From contig CP135238.1 in NCBI GenBank assembly GCA_032834875.1, forward strand, positions 1,432,011 to 1,496,010: a DNA stretch of 64,000 nucleotides. Direction: 5' to 3'. The position numbers were made by a program, and so were the translations under genes. This document shows positions 44,534-53,629 of the stretch, in pieces; the first letter of the stretch is position 1, and each line of letters begins with the position of its first letter. The notes under the pieces were generated by a model that did not search any database, was not told the DNA's origin, and saw nothing but the letters and a program-made list of their open reading frames with translations. Source of the DNA: Sulfuracidifex metallicus DSM 6482 = JCM 9184. GTDB lineage: Archaea > Thermoproteota > Thermoprotei_A > Sulfolobales > Sulfolobaceae.

Positions 44534-44922
44534 AAATATTTTAAATTAATAGATTGAGCGAAAAATATTAATAATTTTCAATATTTAATACTGCTTGATT
44601 AACGAGGCGGAATCTAGGGGATAACTATAAGAAAACGTTATTTTTAACATGAAAATAGGACTAATGGACTTGTAGGAAAATTTGAGTATGTAAAGAATAA
44701 ATACAAGCTGAGAGTTTAAACTCTTGTATACCTCTATAATCTATAAATAAAATTACTTTATCCAATCTTATAATGATAAAGTTATTGGCTCTCACTTCAG
44801 ATAAAGAATCTAATATTTATTGTCTATAAATAGTAAAAGAAAGCATTCATAAAATCCTGAAAGCCTGCTAGGAGTTAGTTGTTCCTAAAAGTAAATTATA
44901 ACTGTTCGCAATAGTAAAACCT
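44534..44922. other. AT-rich intergenic region containing palindrome
   Basis: No gene was found in this 389-base gap before the glucosidase gene. Apart from the palindrome at 44701-44729 it holds only AT-rich sequence. No clear TATA box stands out near 44890, though GTAAATTATAAC (about 44891-44902) is a candidate. Confidence 0.4.
44701..44729. promoter_or_regulatory. Long palindrome upstream of GH31 gene
   Basis: AGAGTTTAAACTCT (44711-44724) is a perfect 14-base palindrome. Flanking ATACAAG (44701-44707) and CTTGTAT extend it: allowing for a 5-base bulge, 12-base arms pair. It could be a sugar-responsive operator of the glucosidase about 200 bases downstream or an RNA hairpin. Confidence 0.4.
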
Positions 44923-46752
44923 ATGAAAGTAGATATAAGGAAGGTTAGTCAAAAACGTGGTACTGTTTATAATGTTAGAGTCAACGACCCGTCTCCTCCG
45001 GTATCATTTAAAGACTTAGGCTTTATTCAAGCCTCAGATTTGCCCTATGTGACTGTCCTGGAGAACTATAGCATAGGTAAAGACACTTTTAAGATAGTTG
45101 TACAAAAAGACTTGGGCATTCGAGAACACATATTGGGTATGGGAGAAAGGGCATTCGAGTTAGATAGAAGAAGGTTCACGTTCTCACTTTGGAACATAGA
45201 TGTAGGAGGACACTATAATTGGTACACTGATCCGATGTATAAGTCAATTAATTTCTTTATTTCAATAGATAAAGAAAAAATACTTGGAGTTCTCTTCAAT
45301 AATGCTAGTAAGGGAATTGCAGATATAGGTAATATAATATATGATAAGATATCCTTAGGCTTCGTTGATAACAGTTTAGATTTATACGTTCTGGAAACAA
45401 AGAGTATGGAAGAACTTTTTGAATTATTATCTGAGCTCACAGGATATCCATTTAAGTTACCTGAGTGGTCCTTAGGTTATCAGATAAGCAGGTATTCTTA
45501 CTATCCTTCGTCTACCTTGATTAATATAATAGATGAACACTTAAAAGAAGGCGTGCCGATTTCAGTGGTCTATCTTGATATAGACTATATGGAACAATAC
45601 AAGATGTTTACTTGGGACAAAAATAAGTTCCCAGACCCTAAAAGCCTGATAGAAGAATTGCATAAAAGGAACGTTAGGGTAGTAACTATATTCAGTCCAT
45701 GCCTTAAGGTGGACCAGAGCTATCCCCCCTTTAGGGAAGCTCTTGGCCTTTATGTGGAGAACAAGAATGGAGAAATATATATTGATGATATGTGGCCTGG
45801 CAAATGTGCATGGATTGATTTCTTCTCAAATGAGGCTAAGGAATGGTGGTCTAGGAAAACTGAAGAATGGATTAAAGAATACAACGTAGACGGAATATGG
45901 ATTGATATGAACGAACCTGCTGTGCTTGGAAAAGGTACTTTTGGAGAGTCATTTCATAAAGGGATACCACACGAACTTTTGCATAATGCGTATGGCTTAA
46001 AGGAAGTTGAAGCCACATTTGATGGTTTCAGAAGGACGGGGAAGGATCCATTTATTTTATCTAGGAGCGGATATCTTGGAATACATAAGTACGCAGTAGT
46101 TTGGACCGGAGATAACGTAAGCAGTTGGGACGATCTTAGACTTCAGTTGTCCCTTACATTGAGCCTTTCAATTAGTGGAGTTCCCTACGTAGGTTTCGAC
46201 ATAGGAGGTTTCTCAGGGAGAGAAAGCGGAATAAGAACAAGCAGGGATTACGAACTATTGCTCAGATATTTTCAGGCAGCACTCTTTATGCCGTTATTTA
46301 GGAATCACAAAGCTAAAGGCGGAGAAGATCAGGAAATATATCTCTTGCCTGAACCTTGGAGGAAGAGAATAAAGGACGTGATAAAGCTCAGATATGAATT
46401 TCTGCCTTACATTAAGAAGCTTGTTGATGAAGCTAATGAAAAAGGCCATCCAGTTTTAAGGCCATTACCTTACTATTTCCCTCAAGATGACAGTTCATAT
46501 AGGTGTGATGAGTTTATGGTAGGTTCAAGCATATTATTTGCTCCAATACTCCAAAAGGGAACTAATAGAAGGGAAGTCTATTTACCAAAAGGGAAGTGGG
46601 CTAACCTTCAAGGAGATATTTTCGAAGGAGAGAACAGTGTAGAGTCAATTGATGATCTTCCAATCTTCGTAAGGCAAGGCTATTCTATTGAGACAGCTTC
46701 CAAGTTCATAAATTTTACAGATAATAAATTAATTCTAATAGATAAGAAATAA
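44923..46752 (+). CDS. malA: GH31 alpha-glucosidase
   Basis: The 609-residue glycoside hydrolase of family 31 has the TIM-barrel core with the nucleophile Asp328 in IWIDMNEPAV and the acid/base Asp397 in VWTGDNVSSW. YLDIDYMEQYKMFTWD is the upstream substrate-binding strand. The length is below that of Sulfolobus MalA (about 690 residues), so the N-terminal beta domain is shortened. It would release glucose from maltose, maltooligosaccharides or glycogen, or xylose if the specificity differs. There is no signal peptide, so it is intracellular. It stands alone downstream of a palindromic element. Confidence 0.9.
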   Translation: MKVDIRKVSQKRGTVYNVRVNDPSPPVSFKDLGFIQASDLPYVTVLENYSIGKDTFKIVVQKDLGIREHILGMGERAFELDRRRFTFSLWNIDVGGHYNWYTDPMYKSINFFISIDKEKILGVLFNNASKGIADIGNIIYDKISLGFVDNSLDLYVLETKSMEELFELLSELTGYPFKLPEWSLGYQISRYSYYPSSTLINIIDEHLKEGVPISVVYLDIDYMEQYKMFTWDKNKFPDPKSLIEELHKRNVRVVTIFSPCLKVDQSYPPFREALGLYVENKNGEIYIDDMWPGKCAWIDFFSNEAKEWWSRKTEEWIKEYNVDGIWIDMNEPAVLGKGTFGESFHKGIPHELLHNAYGLKEVEATFDGFRRTGKDPFILSRSGYLGIHKYAVVWTGDNVSSWDDLRLQLSLTLSLSISGVPYVGFDIGGFSGRESGIRTSRDYELLLRYFQAALFMPLFRNHKAKGGEDQEIYLLPEPWRKRIKDVIKLRYEFLPYIKKLVDEANEKGHPVLRPLPYYFPQDDSSYRCDEFMVGSSILFAPILQKGTNRREVYLPKGKWANLQGDIFEGENSVESIDDLPIFVRQGYSIETASKFINFTDNKLILIDKK

Positions 46753-46843
46753 TTTAGGTATAAAAAAGAAATTAATATTACATATAAGAGCTATATTATT
46801 TCTAAAAATAGTTAAACGAGTTATATTTTTAACTAAGTAAAAT

Positions 46844-47974
46844 TTACAAGTTAATCTCTCTTTCAATTATAGCTAACTTTTCGCAAGCTTCCTTGACCTC
46901 CTCCTCGTCGTTGTAAAAATGTGCTGATATTCTTACGTTCTCCCCCCTAGGGGAAACTACTATACCCTCTTTGTAAAGTTCGGCTACGCTTCTTTTGGAG
47001 TTCCTACTTTTAACTGTAACTATACCGACCCTTTTCTCCATTGGGGTTACCACTTCCATTCCTTTATCGCTTAGGCATTCTATGTTAACTTTAGATAACA
47101 ACAGCACTCTATCATATATCGTATCTTCATTGTCCCTGATAATTTCAATAGCCTTATTCATGGCCACCAAAGGAGCTAAGGGATAAGCCCCTAACTCGAA
47201 TCTTCTAGGTCCTTTATCTGGAGAAAATGGGTGTATGTCAAATTTTTCATAATTAGAATCTCCTCTCCAGCCGTACCATGGTGGATCCTCAATTAATCCT
47301 TTCCTGACGTATAGGAAACCAGATCCTTGAGGGGACATAAGCCATTTGTAACCTCCAGCTACTAGGAAATCTATCTCGTCTTTTTCAACGCTTATTTTTC
47401 CCGCTCCCACAGTCTGGATTCCATCCACTAATAGATACGATCCATTTCTTTTAGCTTCCTTGGAAATCAATGATAGTTTAGGAGAAACTCCGGTAAGGAA
47501 ACTAGTGGAACTTATTGCGATTAACTTTGTTTTTTCGTTTATCTTGTCTATTATATCGTACTCGAAAGTCTCTGGTCTCACGTTGACAATCTTAACTTTA
47601 ATTCCTAATTTCTCTAATTTTGACGATGCTGCTGGTATAGCTGGAAACTCGGACGAGTCAGTAAGTACTTCGTCCCCTTGATTAAGTCCAATTCCGTGTA
47701 GAACTATATTTATCCCGAAAGATGTATTAGGGACTAAAGAAATTTCTTCCGGCGATGCACTAATTAACTTAGAAATGTTGTCCCTTAAGTAAAATAGGTC
47801 ATCCCTCTCTGCATAGTTAACTCCAATAGAACCGCTTTCTGACACTTCATACATGAATTGGAAAGCCTCCATTAATACCGGTAAAGGTATTGGTGAAATT
47901 GCTGCATGATTTAGATACTTGAACTTTCTTGTAGCTGGTACAAGATTTCTGAACTCTTTATAGTCTATCTTCAT
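46844..47974 (-). CDS. Class V aminotransferase (cysteine desulfurase-like)
   Basis: The 376-residue PLP enzyme has the class V pattern. The early LNHAAISPIPLPV matches the substrate loop, LLVDGIQTVGA contains the PLP-binding Asp and Gln, and VAGGYKWLMSPQGSGFLYV contains the Schiff-base Lys. It resembles isopenicillin-N epimerase-like and SufS-like proteins. The active-site Cys of SufS-type desulfurases is not evident near the C terminus, so a transaminase or epimerase is as likely. It precedes Nob1 and NAD kinase genes on the same strand but with separate spacing. Confidence 0.88.
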   Translation of the reverse strand: MKIDYKEFRNLVPATRKFKYLNHAAISPIPLPVLMEAFQFMYEVSESGSIGVNYAERDDLFYLRDNISKLISASPEEISLVPNTSFGINIVLHGIGLNQGDEVLTDSSEFPAIPAASSKLEKLGIKVKIVNVRPETFEYDIIDKINEKTKLIAISSTSFLTGVSPKLSLISKEAKRNGSYLLVDGIQTVGAGKISVEKDEIDFLVAGGYKWLMSPQGSGFLYVRKGLIEDPPWYGWRGDSNYEKFDIHPFSPDKGPRRFELGAYPLAPLVAMNKAIEIIRDNEDTIYDRVLLLSKVNIECLSDKGMEVVTPMEKRVGIVTVKSRNSKRSVAELYKEGIVVSPRGENVRISAHFYNDEEEVKEACEKLAIIEREINL

Positions 47975-48013
47975 TTAAATAAGCACTATTATTCCATTGG
48001 GAAGTAATTCATT

Positions 48014-48496
48014 TTAATGATTATTTCTCCTAGTTTTTATAACTCTACTCCCACATATGTTGCACTTCTCTATGTACTTGCTATAAGTTTTTCCGCAACT
48101 CTCACATTTATAGTAGAATTCTCTTATTTCATTGATTTTTCTATTAACTTTAACCGATCTATAATCTATTTCTGCAATTTTTAAAACGTTCTGCAGAGAG
48201 AAATCGTCTGTGAATACCACGCACGGCTTTAATTCAAGTGCAAGTGCAAGAATGGAAATGTCTGTTTTAGATAGAGAATAGTCCTTAACCTTAGAAGCAT
48301 AACTTAAGGCTTCCTTAACGCTACTTTCTTTTGGCTTAAAGACGATTACCTTCCCGCTAGATATAGCCATGTTGAGGTTCATTAGTGAGCTCGAATCTTT
48401 AACTTCCGAAATGACTTCAGCAGTAGTATAAACCCTCGGGAAGGCATTCTCTATTCCAGCTAGGAAGCCAGCAGTATCTAATATTATCTTGTCCAT
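48014..48496 (-). CDS. nob1: Nob1-like rRNA endonuclease
   Basis: The 160-residue protein combines an N-terminal PIN domain with a C-terminal zinc ribbon. The PIN start is IILDTAGFLAG with catalytic Asp7, followed by TDISILALALEL and VVFTDDFSLQNV with further acidic residues. The ribbon is CESCGKTY then CNICGSR. This is the layout of Nob1, which cuts pre-16S rRNA to make the mature 3' end. Its ATG overlaps the NAD kinase stop by 13 bases, so the two are coupled. Other ribosome-maturation genes lie within 6 kb. Confidence 0.9.
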   Translation of the reverse strand: MDKIILDTAGFLAGIENAFPRVYTTAEVISEVKDSSSLMNLNMAISSGKVIVFKPKESSVKEALSYASKVKDYSLSKTDISILALALELKPCVVFTDDFSLQNVLKIAEIDYRSVKVNRKINEIREFYYKCESCGKTYSKYIEKCNICGSRVIKTRRNNH

Positions 48497-49227
48497 AGCG
48501 ATTCCCTTATCGTGTCCAGCTCGAAAAACCTCATGAGTATAGCCTTTTCCTCTGCAGGTTTAACTGTCATTTCTTCGCAACTTTTCATCAAGGAAAATAT
48601 TTCACCGTCAGCTACTACTCTAGCTGTTTGAATATATCCCTTGTTTAGCATTTTCAAGGTAATTGGACTGAGTTCTATAACTAAAGATCTTAAAGGTTGA
48701 TAAATTGGATTAACGAATACTATCTCCAATGCTTCTAGATTCTTGCTCACCAAGTTCCTAGTTATCGACATGCTCCATCCGCTGCTTCCTTGTGGAGTGG
48801 AAACCAGTATCCCATCTCCTTCAATTGATATCTCATTTCTTCCGAACTTGGCTTGAACTTGTATGGCCTCTGGTCTGTCGAACATTACTCCAATTTCATT
48901 AAATGCCTTCACCTTCTTTCCATTGAATTCGCCCTCCAACAATATGTATTTCTCCTCCTTGAAATCTCCACTTCTTATTCTATCGAAGACTTCTTCTATC
49001 CTTTCCTTTGGCACATCCATGAGGAAACCTCTTCTTCCAGCCTTAACTCCTACTATAGGTTTTCCTTCCCTAATTGCCCTCAATAGAGTTCCATCTCCAC
49101 CTATTGCAATAACGAAATCAGCATCATTGTCGGTATAATCGAAGCCCTTCTCTATCCCTATCTTTCTTACTGACTCTGCAATCTTGAGTACAGCCTCTGA
49201 AGGTTTATTAATGATTTTAAACTTCAT
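48484..49227 (-). CDS. ppnK: NAD kinase
   Basis: The 247-residue enzyme makes NADP+ from NAD+ and ATP or polyphosphate. The catalytic FVIAIGGDGTLLRAI motif and GVKAGRRGFLMD are present, followed by GDGILVSTPQGSSGWSMS, which matches the conserved 'GtafstptGStay' ring. The archaeal enzyme usually has AyalSAGG; the TPQGSSG loop here is a close variant. The gene is upstream of Nob1 with a 13-base overlap. Confidence 0.93.
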   Translation of the reverse strand: MKFKIINKPSEAVLKIAESVRKIGIEKGFDYTDNDADFVIAIGGDGTLLRAIREGKPIVGVKAGRRGFLMDVPKERIEEVFDRIRSGDFKEEKYILLEGEFNGKKVKAFNEIGVMFDRPEAIQVQAKFGRNEISIEGDGILVSTPQGSSGWSMSITRNLVSKNLEALEIVFVNPIYQPLRSLVIELSPITLKMLNKGYIQTARVVADGEIFSLMKSCEEMTVKPAEEKAILMRFFELDTIRESLWTR

Positions 49228-49281
49228 CTAAGATTCACTGATTAAGGAAGTTATTAATAGTAATCTAGCCTTGTCAACCTA

Positions 49282-50346
49282 ATGAATGGGAAACGGATAT
49301 TCTTTGCAAGGATTATATACGCAATACAGTGGTTCTATCTAGCTCCTCTTCTACCTTCCATTATAGAAAAATATTCTCTTCCATTGTCATTCGCAGGACT
49401 AGTGCCTCTCTCGTTTTTTATAGGTTCAGGTTCAATGCAATTACCTTCTGCATTTATAGCCTCAAAAATAGGCTTAAGGAGGAGTCTGGTTTCTGGTCTA
49501 TTGATAATGTCTTTATCGCCCCTACTGGTTTACTTTTCAGGATCTTTTCTCCAGTTACTTCTTTCCTACATGTTAGCTGGGGTAGGTGCATCCCTCTTTT
49601 TCTCCAGCGGGGGAGGATTACTGGTCCTTCTAAATAAGGATAGACCCTCTACAGCTCTGGGCATATATAATTCCCTTTTTTCTCTTGGAGGGTTGTTAGG
49701 TTTAAACTGGATACTACTTGAGCGCTATCTTGGTTTCATATCATTTGCATTAATATCTTTGATGACATTGTTCTCCTCAGTTTTATGTTATCTTGACAAG
49801 TCAGATTTGAAACCCAATTGGAACGTCGTAAGGGACAAGAGGATATTCTACTTAGGTCTTTCTACCGCTGGCGTATGGGGAGTTTATTACGTTATAGGAG
49901 AGCTATTTCCTACTTTTTCTCTATATTATCTTCATATATCATTAGTTTCTAGCTCCGAGTTCACGGGACTTCTTCTCTTATCGTCAATGCTAGGGGGTTC
50001 TCTTGGTTTTCTAGGTGATAAAGTCGGTAAGTTAAGACTTTTCTTAATTTCCTCAATTTTGGGTACTGTCCCATCATTACTTCTATACACGCAAGCCTTT
50101 TTGCCAGCAATTTTTATAGTAGGCATTTTCAACGAATTGGCAATTTCAGTGTTGTATTCACTCACTACTTCAATTGCTAAGGAGGGTTCAAGCATAGGTT
50201 TAGCGGAAGTAAATACCATAGATATTTTACTGGGAATGTCCCTTCAACCAATAGGTAGCTTTAGTGGGTATTTTATATGGATAGTAAATTTACTTATAGC
50301 TATGGCACTGACGTCATTTCTCTTTAAGCTGAGGCTTCGCATCTAA
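49282..50346 (+). CDS. MFS-type transporter
   Basis: The 354-residue membrane protein has about 11 hydrophobic helices and MFS features. ASKIGLRRSLVSGLLIM matches the conserved loop between helices 2 and 3, and GGSLGFLGDKVGKLRLFLIS matches its repeat in the second half. The protein is compact. The substrate is unknown. It is divergent from NAD kinase across 54 bases. Its 3' end overlaps a leftward membrane-protein gene by 23 bases. Confidence 0.85.
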   Translation: MNGKRIFFARIIYAIQWFYLAPLLPSIIEKYSLPLSFAGLVPLSFFIGSGSMQLPSAFIASKIGLRRSLVSGLLIMSLSPLLVYFSGSFLQLLLSYMLAGVGASLFFSSGGGLLVLLNKDRPSTALGIYNSLFSLGGLLGLNWILLERYLGFISFALISLMTLFSSVLCYLDKSDLKPNWNVVRDKRIFYLGLSTAGVWGVYYVIGELFPTFSLYYLHISLVSSSEFTGLLLLSSMLGGSLGFLGDKVGKLRLFLISSILGTVPSLLLYTQAFLPAIFIVGIFNELAISVLYSLTTSIAKEGSSIGLAEVNTIDILLGMSLQPIGSFSGYFIWIVNLLIAMALTSFLFKLRLRI

Positions 50347-50686
50347 TATTTATTGAAAGGGACATCGTCTTACTTTCATTTATTATGGTAAGATTTCCCT
50401 TGGTGTTAATGAGTCTTATTTTAAATACTCTCTGTCTCACTCCACCGTTTATCCTTATCGTGAACCATGAGTTCATTCCTTCAGAGACCATTACACATTT
50501 TCCATTCACTTCTACAACGGTAAACTTTCCTGGGGGAATCACTATTTTCTTTTCGTTGTATTTTTCCCCTACGTACTCTAATCCCCCATTTATGACTTTT
50601 CTATACATGTATATCCATGATCCCATCAATATTGGGAACGTAGCTAAAGCCAATATCAGCAAAATCTCAATTAGTTGTTTTTCCAT
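50324..50686 (-). CDS. Small membrane-anchored protein
   Basis: The 120-residue product starts MEKQLIEILLILALATFPIL, a hydrophobic helix, and then has a beta-rich soluble domain with two cysteines (GKCVMVS and IRCEA). An open frame extends 32 codons further, to 50782, but ATG 50686 lies between the two divergent genes and avoids overlapping the flavoprotein start at 50766. Function is unknown. It shares a short divergent region with the FNR-like gene. Confidence 0.6.
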   Translation of the reverse strand: MEKQLIEILLILALATFPILMGSWIYMYRKVINGGLEYVGEKYNEKKIVIPPGKFTVVEVNGKCVMVSEGMNSWFTIRINGGVRQRVFKIRLINTKGNLTIINESKTMSLSINIRCEASA

Positions 50687-50765
50687 AGTAATAACCCAAT
50701 GTGTAAGATAGATAAGTAAAAGTTTAAATAGTATAAGCTTGTAAAGAAAGACCGGAGGGTAATTA

Positions 50766-51764
50766 ATGGGCGAGTATGACATAGCTGTAATAGGCGGAGG
50801 TCCAATTGGGCTTTTCTCAACATTCTACGCTGGCCTTCGTGATATGAAGGCTGTTGTGATTGAAGCACAGGACGAGCTAGGCGGTCAGTTAATAAAATGG
50901 TATCCTGAGAAGATGGTTTATGACGTTGGCGGTTTTCCAGGAATTCAGGCATATGACCTTGCTATGAACTTAATAGAGCAAGCTAAAATGTTTTCCCCAG
51001 AGTTTAAATTAAATGAACTTGCTGACGGCTTAGAGAGAACCGAGGATGGCATGTGGGTGATTAAAACTAACGTAGGATCTTATAAGGCAAAGTCAGTTAT
51101 GATAGCTACAGGTATAGGCAAGATAGAGCCAGTTAGGCTCGGCGCAAAGGGAGAAGTTGAATATGAGAATAAGGGAGTATTTTACACAGTGAAAAGGAAG
51201 AAAGACTTTGAAGGTAAGACCATTCTGATAATAGGGGGAGGAGACTCAGCTGTAGATTGGGCTTTAACTTTAGCTCCTGTTGCAAAGAAGGTGTATTTAG
51301 CCCACAGGAGGGATCAGTTCAGAGCGCATGAAAGAAGCGTTAAGGAAATGTACGACGTAGCTACAGTTTACACTTGGCACGAGCTAAAGGAAGTTAAAGG
51401 AGACGGAACCAAAGTTACTCAGGCAGTAATTTTCGACAATAGAACTAACGAAGAGAAAGTACTTGACGTAGACGCGGTGATAATCAGTATAGGTCATAAG
51501 GGCGAATTAGGTAACATGGTTAAGTGGGGATTAAACATGAAGGGTAGAAGTGTTCTAGTTAATGCACGAATGGAGACTAATCTACCTGGAGTATATGCCG
51601 CAGGAGATATAGCGGAGCAGGACGGTTCTGCCAAACTTGCGTTAATTGCAGTGGGATTCGGGCAAGCGGCAATAGCTATAAGTGTTGCCAAAAAATATAT
51701 CGATCCACGTGCATCTCTTTTTGCCGGTCATAGCTCCGAGATGAGCAAGTTTAAGAAGGAGTAA
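50766..51764 (+). CDS. Thioredoxin reductase-like ferredoxin/flavin NAD(P)H reductase
   Basis: The 332-residue FAD protein follows the thioredoxin reductase fold: [18 protein letters not shown] at the N terminus, [21 protein letters not shown], an NADPH-binding segment [15 protein letters not shown] and [13 protein letters not shown], and [16 protein letters not shown] near the end. It has no cysteine at all, so the CxxC of thioredoxin reductase is absent. This places it with the YumC-type ferredoxin-NADP+ reductases, which move electrons between ferredoxin and NADP+. The zinc ferredoxin at 15240 is a plausible partner. Confidence 0.9.
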   Translation: MGEYDIAVIGGGPIGLFSTFYAGLRDMKAVVIEAQDELGGQLIKWYPEKMVYDVGGFPGIQAYDLAMNLIEQAKMFSPEFKLNELADGLERTEDGMWVIKTNVGSYKAKSVMIATGIGKIEPVRLGAKGEVEYENKGVFYTVKRKKDFEGKTILIIGGGDSAVDWALTLAPVAKKVYLAHRRDQFRAHERSVKEMYDVATVYTWHELKEVKGDGTKVTQAVIFDNRTNEEKVLDVDAVIISIGHKGELGNMVKWGLNMKGRSVLVNARMETNLPGVYAAGDIAEQDGSAKLALIAVGFGQAAIAISVAKKYIDPRASLFAGHSSEMSKFKKE

Positions 51765-51785
51765 ATACAAGACTTTTTTCGAATT

Positions 51786-52694
51786 ATGGTTTTTTGCATA
51801 AAAGTTGATAGGAAGGAATATAACAAGGTAATAAGACAAGTTAAAGTAGATCCTAGCTATTCTCCAATTTTTCAGGGTAACTCTGTTTATATACCTGTGC
51901 TAGATTACAGATCTTATCAAGTTGAGGAATGCGAGCCTAAACTAAAGTCTAAACCTAAGAAGTTAAGTTATGTGGTTCCAGGTTTAAGGAGTTTTTACAT
52001 TATAGGGGAAATAGCCCTAATTACCGAACAAGGAGATAAGGACTATGACGCTGCGGCATCCCACATAATGGAAATTTACAAGAAAGTAAGGTCGGTTTAC
52101 CTAAGGAGAAAGGTCTCTGGCCAACTTAGGGTAAATGAAGTGGAGTTGATACGCGGTGTTGACAACCCCGTTACTGAATACAAAGAGGCAGGGATTAAAT
52201 TTCTAGTTGACGTTTCTAAGGTCTATGTAAATCCCTCGATGTCTAACGAAAGGATACGTGTAAGAGATTACGTAAAGGAAGGACCAGTTTTGGATGCGTT
52301 TGCGGGTTACGGACCATTTTCCCTCCTTATAGCTAAGAAGAACGTAAGGGTGGTTTCCGGGGACTTAAACTTGGACGGTTTGATTCTTTTGAAGGAAAGC
52401 GCCATTTTGAATAAGTTAGATAGATTGATTGACATTTTGCAATACGACTCTTCTTTTCTTCCTTTTAGAGATTCTGCCTTCAACGTTGTCATAGCAGACA
52501 ATCCAACTATGGTAGAAAAATTTAAGGCAGAGCTATGTAGGGTCGGAAATGAGGTGATTTTTTACGTATTAAGCAAGAATGAGGAAGAAGCTTCAGAGAA
52601 GATTTTTCCTGTTGTCTGGTCTAGAGTTAATGACTATGCCAAGGATCTCTTCATATTTAAGGGGACTGTCAGATGCAACGACATAGGAGATTAG
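51786..52694 (+). CDS. Trm5/TYW2-like tRNA methyltransferase-family enzyme
   Basis: The 302-residue protein has a SAM-binding fold and the Trm5/TYW2 hallmark block: VTEYKEAGIKFLVDVSKVYVNPSM just before SNERIRVRDYV and then VLDAFAGYGPFSLLIA. The later strand VVSGDLNLDG and the catalytic loop VIADNPTM fit, but the usual 'NLP' is changed to NPT. Family members make m1G37 or the wyosine side chain in tRNA position 37. Which reaction this one does is not clear. Its 3' end overlaps the convergent DUF371 gene by 102 bases, an unusually long overlap. Confidence 0.85.
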   Translation: MVFCIKVDRKEYNKVIRQVKVDPSYSPIFQGNSVYIPVLDYRSYQVEECEPKLKSKPKKLSYVVPGLRSFYIIGEIALITEQGDKDYDAAASHIMEIYKKVRSVYLRRKVSGQLRVNEVELIRGVDNPVTEYKEAGIKFLVDVSKVYVNPSMSNERIRVRDYVKEGPVLDAFAGYGPFSLLIAKKNVRVVSGDLNLDGLILLKESAILNKLDRLIDILQYDSSFLPFRDSAFNVVIADNPTMVEKFKAELCRVGNEVIFYVLSKNEEEASEKIFPVVWSRVNDYAKDLFIFKGTVRCNDIGD

Positions 52695-53087
52695 CTCTTC
52701 TTCTTTTCTAAGCTCATTTATTAGATCTCTTCTTATGTTTTTAGCTGCCTTATTTGCATGGATCATAATGGTAGAATCTGAAATGAAGTTAGATCGCCTC
52801 ACTATAATTTTTTCCGAATTAGATAAGGGTAAATATAACGAACCTCTTCCCTCAACAATGTCTATTAGGTTTTTCACCTTTAAAATAACGTAAATGAAGC
52901 TTCCCTCTTTTTTAATTATTGATTTAACTTCTTCCTTTAAGTCTGATAGTGCCTTATCGGCGTTTATACCGATTATGCAATCTCCTCTAGGCGTTAGGTA
53001 ATCGTCTTTTGTTATCTCCAACGTATTTCTATGAGTCCCTTTTACATTATTATGACCGGTAGCCCTAATGACATCAAAAGCTATCAT
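52593..53087 (-). CDS. DUF371 family protein
   Basis: The 164-residue protein matches the archaeal DUF371 pattern, with ATGHNNVKGTHRNTLEITKD near the N terminus and YLTPRGDCIIGINADKAL after it. It has a mixed fold and is confined to archaea in my memory. Its function is unknown. It belongs to a leftward set with a CRM-domain protein and RNase P Rpp21, so a role in RNA is plausible. It overlaps the Trm5-like gene by 102 bases at the 3' end and the CRM gene by 14 bases. Confidence 0.8.
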   Translation of the reverse strand: MIAFDVIRATGHNNVKGTHRNTLEITKDDYLTPRGDCIIGINADKALSDLKEEVKSIIKKEGSFIYVILKVKNLIDIVEGRGSLYLPLSNSEKIIVRRSNFISDSTIMIHANKAAKNIRRDLINELRKEEELISYVVASDSPLKYEEILGIVINSRPDNRKNLL

Positions 53088-53325
53088 CTTTAGCCAATAT
53101 GAAAGTAAATCCGCGGATCTCTATAAGTTTGGCTTTAGTTTTTTCTGATACAATTGCAGCAATTTCTTTAACATCGTCTTCAGTTGCAACCTTTATTTTA
53201 ATGACCTTTTCCTGTTTTAGTCTTCTATTAACTTCATTTATGAGCCCATCATTTACTCCGTTTTTGCCTATCCTTAGCGTCGAGTGAGATGCCCTCACTT
53301 TCTTTACTAAGTCCTCTGAGGTCAT
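53074..53325 (-). CDS. CRM-domain (YhbY-like) RNA-binding protein
   Basis: The 83-residue protein is a single CRM domain, as in YhbY: SHSTLRIGKNGVNDGLINEVNRRLKQEKVIKIKV holds the conserved GKnG loop and helices, and GFTFILAK closes the sheet. CRM proteins bind pre-ribosomal RNA. It overlaps the RNase P gene by 77 bases and the DUF371 gene by 14 bases on the same strand, which points to tight coupling. Confidence 0.92.
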   Translation of the reverse strand: MTSEDLVKKVRASHSTLRIGKNGVNDGLINEVNRRLKQEKVIKIKVATEDDVKEIAAIVSEKTKAKLIEIRGFTFILAKDDSF

Positions 53326-53614
53326 ATCTTCTTATCCAATTACATTCCATACAACGCCTTATTAAGATCTTTGACTTTACTCTTCTGCTTTCCGTTATAC
53401 CTATAACAAGCGGAACAAAGCAATTTCTGCAGTATTTCCTCTTGTATTCTCTTGGTATTTTGATTGAACCCTTCTTAGCATATTCAATGGCTAGTTTTAC
53501 GTAATCCCTTCCCCTTTCCACGTTACCCTTCTTTACTTCGTTTATGCCCATCTCTATTAGCTCGTATATCCTAAACCTTGCCTTTATTGCCATAATCAAT
53601 CTTTTAAATGACAT
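53249..53614 (-). CDS. rnp4: RNase P protein component Rpp21 (Rnp4)
   Basis: The 121-residue protein is the zinc-ribbon subunit of archaeal RNase P, which trims tRNA 5' leaders. Two N-terminal helices (IYELIEMGINEVKKGNVERG) precede the ribbon ligands in YCRNCFVPL and RRCMECNW. It overlaps the CRM gene by 77 bases and is divergent from Nep1 with only 15 bases between starts, so both promoters must lie inside coding DNA. An alternative start, M8 at 53593, is possible. Confidence 0.93.
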   Translation of the reverse strand: MSFKRLIMAIKARFRIYELIEMGINEVKKGNVERGRDYVKLAIEYAKKGSIKIPREYKRKYCRNCFVPLVIGITESRRVKSKILIRRCMECNWIRRYDLRGLSKESEGISLDAKDRQKRSK

Positions 53615-53629
53615 ACAATTAAGCCTTTC

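Noticed and set aside
49329-49637. 102-codon frame within the MFS gene
   Set aside because: It is an alternative frame of a clear membrane transporter.
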